From Myxococcota bacterium (GTDB lineage: Bacteria; Myxococcota_A; UBA9160; UBA6930): DNA of 64,000 nucleotides. The stretch spans positions 1 through 64,000 of the forward strand of contig JANQFK010000023.1 in NCBI GenBank assembly GCA_028277885.1, read 5' to 3'. The notes below the pieces were generated by a model. The model worked only from the letters and a program-made list of their open reading frames with translations. It ran no database searches and was not told the origin of the DNA. Positions 58,079-64,000 of this stretch are shown piece by piece (the first letter of the stretch is position 1; each line of letters opens with the position of its first letter). A program made the translations under genes and the position numbers.

Positions 58079-60945
58079 TCGGCCTCCGGCGGCTCCGCGA
58101 GGGCGACGACCCGGGGTCGCCAGCCGCGGGACCGGAGCCGGTTGGAGGCGGCGGCGGCCTCGGACAGGCTCTCGAAGCCCGTCGCGTAGACGTCGAAGCG
58201 CTCCACGTCGTACCAGCTCCAGGCCACCACGCGGGCCTCGGTGTCGCCGTCGGCGGCCAGCTCCGAGGCGATGCGCTCCGCGTCCTGCCGGGAGGTCGTG
58301 GAGGTCACCAGCACCGCGAAGGCGTCGCTCGCGCCGCCGGTCACGCCGGCCAGGCTGCGCTCGAAGTCGAGGCGTCCCCGGATCGACGCGGCCGTGAGGC
58401 TCTCCGGGCTGCGGTGGATCGAGGCCTGGGCGGTGATCACCAGGGTGCGGGTGGTCTTCTCCTTCCGCACGGTGCGGAACAGCCCGCCCAGGAAGGGAAC
58501 CTTCGAGAGGTAGGGCGCCGCGCTCACCGTCTCCTCGAGCTCGGGCTCCTGGAGGGCGCCGAGGACGAGCACCTGCCCGTCCTCCAGGGTCACGACCGTC
58601 TCGAGGCGGCGCTCCAGCAGGCTCGGGCCGACCACCTCCACGTCACCGGCCAGCGACGGCCCCACGGACGTCAGGTCGAGGGCGAGCTCGAGGCGGACGC
58701 CACCCTGCTCGCCGACGCTGGGCGTCACCCGCAGATCCACGCCCACGTCCTGGCGCTCGACCTGCTGGGCCGTCACCTGGAGGCCCAGGGTGTCGGTCTG
58801 GCCGGCGGGCTGGGACTGGGGGATGGGGATGTTGTCCCCGGAGAAGATGCGCTGCTCCTCGCCCGCCGTGGCCAGCAGCCGCGGCCGGGCCAGCACCTCG
58901 TTCTCGACGCGCCGTCCCTCGGCGTTGATCACGAAGGTCTCCCGCGGGATCAGCAGGTCGATCATGTTTCCCATGTCGTCGATGATCGGGATCACGAGCG
59001 GCGTGCGGCCGATCCGCGTGATGAAGTCCGTGCCCGAGGCGGCGTCGAGCAGGCCCCCGCCCGTGGGGTTCGAGACGATGGCGCCGAAGGTATCGCCGTC
59101 CACGGACGGGCTCGTGACGGGGATCAGGAAGTCGAAGCCGAGCTGCAAACGATCGCTGAGGGAGACCTCCATGACGCCGACCTCGACCTCGATCTGGGGC
59201 GGGGGCCGATCCACGGCCCTCACCACGTCGGCCACCAGGGCGCGGGTCTCGGCGTCGCCGCCCACGATGAGGGAGCGGGTCGGCGCATCCACGGCGAGCT
59301 GGAAGGAGCGGCCGGCGAGGCTCGTGGCCCCGCCGCCGGCGACGTCCGCCGCGGCCAGCGCGCGGGGGATCTCGGCGATGCTCTCCGGGTCGGCGTGGCG
59401 GATCCGGATCACCTGGTAGCGCCCGCCGCCCTGGGCGGGCTCGTCGAGGTGGGCGATCCAGCCCCGCACCTCCTCCAGGCGCTCCCGGGTTCCGCTCAGC
59501 ATCAGCGAGTTGGTGCGCTCGTCGGCCCAGATCTCGAGGTGGGCCTCGCGCAGGCCGGCCTCGGCCTCGGCGAGCTCGGCGAGCATGGGCGCGAGCTTCG
59601 GCGCCGACGCGTGGCGCAGGCGGACCACCCGCAGCACCCGGCCCGCGGCCGCGTCGAGGGAGCGGGCGAGGCCCATCCAGCGCGAGACCGCGGCCTCGCT
59701 GCCGGCGAGGATCACCGCGTTGGTGGCCGGGTGGGCGATGGCGACGCCCCCGCCGCCCGGCGGCGGCTGGATCACCGCCGCCACCCGCTCCGCCGGGGCC
59801 GCGTCGAGGGTGACCAGGGTGGTGACCGGAGCCTCGCCGTCGCCGGCCTCGCCGGCGATCCAGGGCGCGCTGCTCGCCGTGTTGGCGACGGGCAGGATAC
59901 GCCGGGGCCCGCCGGGCGTGGGAACGGCGGCGAAGCCCTTCACCAGCAGCGCGGCATCGAGAACCTCGAGGGCCGCCTCGCGGGAGAGCTCCTCGCCCAC
60001 CGCAATGGAGATGCGCCCGCGCAGGCGCTCGTCGAACAGGAAGCTCACCCCCGTGGCGGCGCCGATCTCGCGGACGATCTCGGCGAGCTCGGCGTCGCGG
60101 AAGTCGAGGGTCACGCCGCCCCCGTCGGGCCGCGCGAACTCGAGGGCGAGGATCGCGCCGCGCTGGGAGAGGCTCGGCTCGAGCCCACGCGCGCGGCGGA
60201 TCATCAGCCGCACCTCGGGGCCCGCGCTGTCGGCGGGCTCGAAGACGTCGACGCGGGTCACGGCCTTGCCGACCTCGGGGCGCACCCGGCCGGGTGCCGT
60301 GCGATCCAGCACCGCTCCAGGGAGGACGAGCAGCACCGTGTCGGCGTCGAGCTCCTCGAGGCGCGGCTCGAGCGCCTTCTCGGCGAAGACCAGCAGGCGC
60401 TCGGTCCGACCGCGGCGCTCGAGCTCGACGCCGTAGACCTCCACGGGCTCCGCGGCGCCGGCGCCCGGCGCGGGCTGCGGCGCCTCCGAGGGCTCCGTGG
60501 GGCCCGCTCCCACGGCCGCCGGGCCCGCCGGGTCGCCCAGCAGGACGAGGAGGCCGCGCTCGGCGAAGCGCAGCCGGTGGGTCGCGAAGGCCTCCGGCTG
60601 GCGACCGGCGTCGAGCACGACGCGGGTGAAGCGCGCGTGCTGCCCCACGCGCACCCGGGCGATGCGCGGGCCTCCCACGGCGAGGCGGGGCTCCACCCGG
60701 GACACGATCCCGGGCAGGTCGATCACGAGCCGCTCGGGTCGCGCGAGGCGCTGCACCGCGGGCTCCGGCAGCGCGCCATCGGCGCGCAGGTGGACGCGGT
60801 CGCCCTCGACCTCCACGGCGAGCAGGCGCAGGGCGGGGAGCGCGGTGGCAGGCGAGGAGGAAGGAGCCTCCTGCGCCGCCGCGGGCAGGATCGCCGCGGC
60901 GAGCCAGAGCAGCCCGGCCGTGAGGGCGCGCTCCGCGATACGCAT
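58075..60945 (-). CDS. Secretin with AMIN N-terminus and SPOR C-terminus
   Basis: The 956-residue outer-membrane protein has a signal peptide and an AMIN-like domain at about 40-140 (RLARPERLVIDLPGIV). A secretin short domain lies near 285-350 (VTLDFRDAELAEIVREIGAATGV). Two N1/N2-type repeats follow (VVRLRHASAPKLAPMLAEL, YQVIRIRHADPESIAEIP), then a secretin core with FVINAEGRRVENEVLARPRLL and VTLEDGQVLVLGALQEPELEE. It ends in a SPOR-like domain (AVLVTSTTSRQDAERIASEL and GFESLSEAAAASNRLRSRGW). GspD/PilQ relatives form outer-membrane pores. AMIN and SPOR both bind peptidoglycan, an unusual pairing in one secretin. Confidence 0.82.
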   Translation of the reverse strand: MRIAERALTAGLLWLAAAILPAAAQEAPSSSPATALPALRLLAVEVEGDRVHLRADGALPEPAVQRLARPERLVIDLPGIVSRVEPRLAVGGPRIARVRVGQHARFTRVVLDAGRQPEAFATHRLRFAERGLLVLLGDPAGPAAVGAGPTEPSEAPQPAPGAGAAEPVEVYGVELERRGRTERLLVFAEKALEPRLEELDADTVLLVLPGAVLDRTAPGRVRPEVGKAVTRVDVFEPADSAGPEVRLMIRRARGLEPSLSQRGAILALEFARPDGGGVTLDFRDAELAEIVREIGAATGVSFLFDERLRGRISIAVGEELSREAALEVLDAALLVKGFAAVPTPGGPRRILPVANTASSAPWIAGEAGDGEAPVTTLVTLDAAPAERVAAVIQPPPGGGGVAIAHPATNAVILAGSEAAVSRWMGLARSLDAAAGRVLRVVRLRHASAPKLAPMLAELAEAEAGLREAHLEIWADERTNSLMLSGTRERLEEVRGWIAHLDEPAQGGGRYQVIRIRHADPESIAEIPRALAAADVAGGGATSLAGRSFQLAVDAPTRSLIVGGDAETRALVADVVRAVDRPPPQIEVEVGVMEVSLSDRLQLGFDFLIPVTSPSVDGDTFGAIVSNPTGGGLLDAASGTDFITRIGRTPLVIPIIDDMGNMIDLLIPRETFVINAEGRRVENEVLARPRLLATAGEEQRIFSGDNIPIPQSQPAGQTDTLGLQVTAQQVERQDVGVDLRVTPSVGEQGGVRLELALDLTSVGPSLAGDVEVVGPSLLERRLETVVTLEDGQVLVLGALQEPELEETVSAAPYLSKVPFLGGLFRTVRKEKTTRTLVITAQASIHRSPESLTAASIRGRLDFERSLAGVTGGASDAFAVLVTSTTSRQDAERIASELAADGDTEARVVAWSWYDVERFDVYATGFESLSEAAAASNRLRSRGWRPRVVALAEPPEAD

Positions 60946-60999
60946 GTTTCCACGTATCGTACCGGATTCGCGTGGACTTGAGTCCCCGCGAGGGGCCGC

Positions 61000-61830
61000 T
61001 CAGGGGCCCTGGGAGCGCCTCCAGGGCCACTTCCAGCGGGGCAGGGAGGGCCGCGGCAGGGACCAGCGGCGCGGGGACATCTCCTGGATGGGACGCGAGT
61101 GGAAGTCGAAGCGCAGGGTGCTCACGATCTCGTGGGCGGAGAGGTCGAGGTCGTGGGAGCCGAGGGCCCCGCCGCCGCCGATGAAGCGCAGGTCCGTCTC
61201 CACCTCGCCCAGGGAGAGGTAGCGCCAGCCCGTGCTGAGGGTGGCCCACTCCGAGAACTCGTAGGAGACGCCGGCGCCCGCCTGCCAGGCGAAGCGGTTC
61301 TCCGAGGTGGAGCCCTCGGAGACGTTGTCCGTGGTGTCGACCTCCACGCCGGCGAGCCCGATCCCGCCCCCGCCGTAGATCGAGAGCGGGTCGAGGATGG
61401 GCATGCGACCGAAGAAGTAGGAGAGGGGCTTCTGGACCGGCACGTCGAGCCAGGCGTTGGTCATCACGCTCCAGGCATTGGCGTCGGTGAAGAAGCCGGT
61501 GCCGCCGTCCGTGCGCAGCTCCCAGTCGCGGCCGAGCACGCCCTCCACCTCGAAGCGCAGGGTCACCTCGGGGGTCTCGAGGGAGCCCACGCTCGGGAGC
61601 ACCTCGGGCAGCGCGAAGCCGAGCCCGAGAGCGCCACCGTAGCCCGGCGAGGAGTCCTCGTCGCTACCGCTGATCGAGAAGAAGGTGGTGCTCCCCGACG
61701 CGTCGGCGTTCACGCCCGACATCACCAGGTCGCCCGAGAAGTAGAGGTCCGCCGCCGGTGCGGAGCTGGCGGCCAGGGCCCCCGCGAGGATCGAGACCGG
61801 GGCCAGATGGATTCTGCGCTGCCGACGCAT
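61000..61830 (-). CDS. Outer-membrane beta-barrel protein
   Basis: The 276-residue protein has a signal peptide (VSILAGALAASSAPAAD) and about eight amphipathic strands: YFSGDLVMSGVNADA, VTLRFEVEGVLGRDWELRTDGG, LSIYGGGGIGLAGVEVD, FAWQAGAGVSYEFSEWATLSTGWRYLSLGEVE and VSTLRFDFHSR. This fits the OmpW/opacity-type small barrels. After the last strand it continues with an Arg/Trp/Pro-rich tail of about 28 residues, which is odd for a barrel. It is 55 bases upstream of the secretin gene on the same strand, so the two may be made together. Confidence 0.78.
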   Translation of the reverse strand: MRRQRRIHLAPVSILAGALAASSAPAADLYFSGDLVMSGVNADASGSTTFFSISGSDEDSSPGYGGALGLGFALPEVLPSVGSLETPEVTLRFEVEGVLGRDWELRTDGGTGFFTDANAWSVMTNAWLDVPVQKPLSYFFGRMPILDPLSIYGGGGIGLAGVEVDTTDNVSEGSTSENRFAWQAGAGVSYEFSEWATLSTGWRYLSLGEVETDLRFIGGGGALGSHDLDLSAHEIVSTLRFDFHSRPIQEMSPRRWSLPRPSLPRWKWPWRRSQGP

Positions 61831-61993
61831 GGGGGTTGCCTCCCGTGGGTTCTGCTCGCGTCACCGTCGCGACACGCACGCACCCCCGTTGCGCGTCCGC
61901 TGCTGAACGCGGTGTCGTATCGCACGGAAGGTCGCGCTGCTTCGTGACGCCACTCACTTCCAAATCCCGGCGACCACCCGCTACGGGGTCGCG

Positions 61994-62458
61994 ATGGCAG
62001 GCAGCGAGCAACCCCCCGCCTGGCTGTTCTCCTTCGTCGACCTCGCGTTCCTGCTGCTCATCGCAATGACGCAGATCGGCGGCGACGGCCAGGACATCTC
62101 CGTCGAGCTGGGCGAGATCGTGGTGCCCCGCGTCTCCGAGGCGGCGACCACGGAGCTGCCCACGCGCGTGGCCGAGCGCTGGCAGCTGCGCGTGCACCCC
62201 GGCGGCAGCGAGGACGCGCCCTTCGAGCTGGTCGACCCCGCCGCCCTGGATCCCGCGGCCGGCGGCGAGGCGCGGCTCGCGCCCGCGGCCCTGCGCGCGC
62301 GCCTCGCGGACCTCCAGCAGGCCGGAGCGGACAAGCCGCTCCTGGCGCCCCACGCCGAGTCCCACAGCCAGGACCTGCTCCTCGCGGCGAGCGCCCTCGA
62401 GGAGCTCTGGCCGAGGCGTCGCCGCGCGACGGTGGCGCCGGTGTTCGCCTGGCAATGA
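61994..62458 (+). CDS. ExbD/TolR-like small membrane protein
   Basis: The 154-residue protein has one hydrophobic helix (AWLFSFVDLAFLLLIAMTQIG). It has an Asp in the position of the ExbD proton-carrying Asp, followed by a periplasmic domain of about 120 residues. That domain ends with DLLLAASALEELWPRRRRATVAPVFAWQ, weakly like ExbD. It is less typical than the ExbD at 35625. It could be part of a TonB- or Tol-like motor for the secretin region. The stop overlaps the start of the Pro-rich gene. Confidence 0.55.
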   Translation: MAGSEQPPAWLFSFVDLAFLLLIAMTQIGGDGQDISVELGEIVVPRVSEAATTELPTRVAERWQLRVHPGGSEDAPFELVDPAALDPAAGGEARLAPAALRARLADLQQAGADKPLLAPHAESHSQDLLLAASALEELWPRRRRATVAPVFAWQ

Positions 62459-63777
62459 GCGACTGGCGGATCCGCAACCAGTACGGCTACGGCGTCGCGG
62501 GGCTCGAGCTCGCGCCGACCCCGCCGCCCCTGCGCGCGCGCCGGCCCCTCACGCTGCGCGAAGCCCTGGCCGAGCTGCGTCGTCACGGCGCCGGCGGCGC
62601 GCTGCGCGCCGCGGGCGAGGTGGCACCCGGCGTGGCCATGGGGGCCATGCTCGTGTTCGCGCTGCTCGCCGCCTGGCTGCGCCCCGACGTGGACGACGGG
62701 CGCGTCGAGATGGTGCGGCTCGAGCTGCCGCTGCCGCTCCCCGAGGCGATCCCGGAGCCGCCGGCGGAGCCCGTTCCCGAGCCCCTCGCGCCGCCCGCGC
62801 CGGAGCCCGTCGCCGAAGTCGCGCCCGATCCGGTCGCGGCGCCGACCGTGCGCCCGCGTCCCCGGGTCGAGCCCGTCGCCGAGGCCGTGGTCGCCGAGGC
62901 GGCGCCGAAGCCCCGGCCTCGCGTCGCGCGTCCGCGCCCCGAGCCCGTGGCGCCCCGTGCCCGCCCGCGCCCCGAGCCGCTGCGCATCGCTCCCGTCGCC
63001 CCGCCCGCCGGGGCCGCCGAGCTCGCCGAGGGGCGGCCCGAGCCCCAGCGGCTCGCGCGCGCGCTGCCGGCCCCGCGTCCGGACGCGCCCCGCGCCCCCG
63101 CGCCGCGCTTCCGCATGGAGCCTCTCGCGCCGGCCCCGTCCGCCCGGCCGAGCCCGGCCCCGCGCGCGTCCTCGCCGACGCGCAGCCGCTCCGCACCGGC
63201 TCCGCGGGGCGCCACACCGGTGGCCGCGCCGCGCTTCGACCTGGCCGCACCCCCCGCCGCGCCGGCGCCGGCCGCCCCGCCGGCGGGCCGCGCCGCTCCG
63301 GCCCGGCGCGCCGCTCCGCCCCGGCCCCAGCCGACGCGCACGGCATCGCGATCCGGCGGCGTGCGCCGGCCGACGCTGACCGCTCCCGCCGCCGCCGTGA
63401 CGACGCCGGCGAAGACCGCGAGCCCGGCGCCGCGGGTCGCGCGCAGCACGCCGGATCCGTCCCGGGCCGCGCGCCGCGGCCCCGAGCCCGAGCGCCTGGC
63501 CGCGGTCCCGCTCAGTGCCCTGGCGGCCTGCGTGTCGGACCGGGAGGAGGATGCGCTCAAGCTCGAGGTGGTGGCGGCCGTGGGCGGAGCCCGCCAGTGC
63601 GTGAGCGAGGCGGGCCGCTACCGCTTCGTCGAGACCAAGAACCTCAATGCCTTTCTGATGAGGATCGAGCGGGCGCCGTCCCGCAGGGCGACGGACCGCT
63701 GCATCGAGCTGCGGCTCGCCCTCGAGTGCCTGCGCGCCCGGCGATCCTCGGGCTCCGGAGGCTCGGGACAGGGATGA
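62455..63777 (+). CDS. Proline/alanine/arginine-rich TonB-like protein
   Basis: The 440-residue protein has a cytoplasmic start and a membrane segment (APGVAMGAMLVFALLAAWLRP). A very Pro/Ala/Arg-rich stretch covers about residues 90-350, and a small folded end includes AACVSDREEDALKLEVVAAVGG and VSEAGRYRFVETKNLNAFLMRIE. The shape is like TonB or TolA, with a periplasm-spanning spacer and a short C-terminal domain. The end does not match the TonB domain, so it may be a different energy or linker protein. The ATG start overlaps the ExbD-like stop. Confidence 0.6.
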   Translation: MSDWRIRNQYGYGVAGLELAPTPPPLRARRPLTLREALAELRRHGAGGALRAAGEVAPGVAMGAMLVFALLAAWLRPDVDDGRVEMVRLELPLPLPEAIPEPPAEPVPEPLAPPAPEPVAEVAPDPVAAPTVRPRPRVEPVAEAVVAEAAPKPRPRVARPRPEPVAPRARPRPEPLRIAPVAPPAGAAELAEGRPEPQRLARALPAPRPDAPRAPAPRFRMEPLAPAPSARPSPAPRASSPTRSRSAPAPRGATPVAAPRFDLAAPPAAPAPAAPPAGRAAPARRAAPPRPQPTRTASRSGGVRRPTLTAPAAAVTTPAKTASPAPRVARSTPDPSRAARRGPEPERLAAVPLSALAACVSDREEDALKLEVVAAVGGARQCVSEAGRYRFVETKNLNAFLMRIERAPSRRATDRCIELRLALECLRARRSSGSGGSGQG

Positions 63778-64000
63778 GACGACTTCGATCGATGCTGGCG
63801 CTCGGCGTGGCGCTGGTGCTGGCCGGCGCCGCAAGGGCCGAGGGCGACGACCGCTGGGCCGGCTACCTCGACTACGCCTACGTGTACTCCTCCGCCGAGC
63901 CCGAGGCCCTGCGCGTGCGCCTGGAGGGCTACGGGCGCGAGGCCGGGATCCAGCTCGAGCGCTACATCACCGAGGAGTTCGAGGCCCGGCCGGCCTCGGA
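63774..64000 (+). CDS. Secreted hypothetical protein (partial, right edge)
   Basis: The visible 75 residues include a signal peptide (LALGVALVLAGAARAEG) and the mature start WAGYLDYAYVYSSAEPEAL with GYGREAG and ERYITEEFE. The rest lies outside the window. The start overlaps the TonB-like stop (ATGA), so the three genes form one operon. Confidence 0.6.
   Translation, partial: MRRLRSMLALGVALVLAGAARAEGDDRWAGYLDYAYVYSSAEPEALRVRLEGYGREAGIQLERYITEEFEARPAS

Noticed and set aside
62720..63500. Repetitive DNA in the Pro/Ala/Arg-rich coding region
   Set aside because: It is low-complexity coding sequence of a TonB-like spacer, in frame throughout, not a separate repeat element.
1..64000. tRNA, rRNA, integrase, transposase or phage genes
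   Set aside because: No T-loop-like sequence with a fitting cloverleaf, no transposase or integrase motif, and no terminal repeat pair was found on reading both strands.

Overview
This 64 kb window is very GC-rich (visibly around 70 percent), densely coding, and uses many GTG and a few TTG starts. It carries no rRNA, tRNA, transposase, phage or CRISPR. The gene content points to a Gram-negative, aerobic, environmental bacterium of the old deltaproteobacterial sphere, such as an uncultured Myxococcota or Binatota-like lineage. The evidence is a TonB-dependent receptor with TonB/ExbBD, a secretin, outer-membrane barrels, PEP-CTERM and other C-terminal sorting tails, P450 and LLM-type oxidoreductases, exported c-type haem proteins and a selenocysteine gene. 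The exact phylum cannot be fixed from the sequence alone.

Layout. 1-5.6 kb: a TPR-protein tail, a MerC-like protein, a histidine-rich metal binder, a lipoprotein, a molybdopterin oxidoreductase, then a cupin followed by two coupled Gfo/Idh/MocA dehydrogenases. 5.6-14.3 kb: a secreted beta-helix protein with a CRP-type promoter site, small membrane and SnoaL-like proteins, a BciA-like divinyl-chlorophyllide reductase homologue, an extended SDR divergent from a TetR regulator, and a PilZ protein. 14.4-20.7 kb: six co-directional minus-strand genes (SDR, P450, aldehyde dehydrogenase, lipoprotein, thioredoxin-like partner, UGSC selenoprotein). The last reads through an in-frame UGA with a strong SECIS-like hairpin just downstream. 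20.8-25.6 kb: a GST, mtnA and two secreted propeller proteins.

25.8-36.1 kb is a complete haem-uptake locus split around an AT-rich Fur-like box. To the left run the receptor, a secreted DNRLRE/EF-hand protein, HemP and TonB. To the right run a HutX-like protein, a periplasmic binding protein, an FecCD-type permease, an ATPase, an unrecognised protein, a PEP-CTERM protein, and ExbB/ExbD. Two genes in the locus encode tail-sorted surface proteins, which is unusual.

36-47.8 kb: glyoxalase-like and DsbA-fold proteins, an SH3-VWA protein, a truncated secreted-protein gene, a propeller protein, an LLM oxidoreductase, and an RND efflux pair coupled to a crotonase. 47.8-52.8 kb: an exported three-gene set with CxxCH haem motifs, a LamG domain and a Tat signal. 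53-58 kb: a periplasmic thiol/flavin module (DsbD, TlpA-like, DUF4266, DUF3570, ApbE). 58-64 kb: a secretin with unusual AMIN and SPOR ends, an outer-membrane barrel, and an ExbD-like/TonB-like operon running off the right edge.

Main points for follow-up: the UGSC selenoprotein operon; a recurring Cys-Gly/Glu-Leu-Ala/Arg-rich C-terminal tail seen three times; a 62-bp double-hairpin element found twice between convergent genes; flavinylation-like motifs in the DUF3570 protein beside ApbE; and an isolated BciA homologue.
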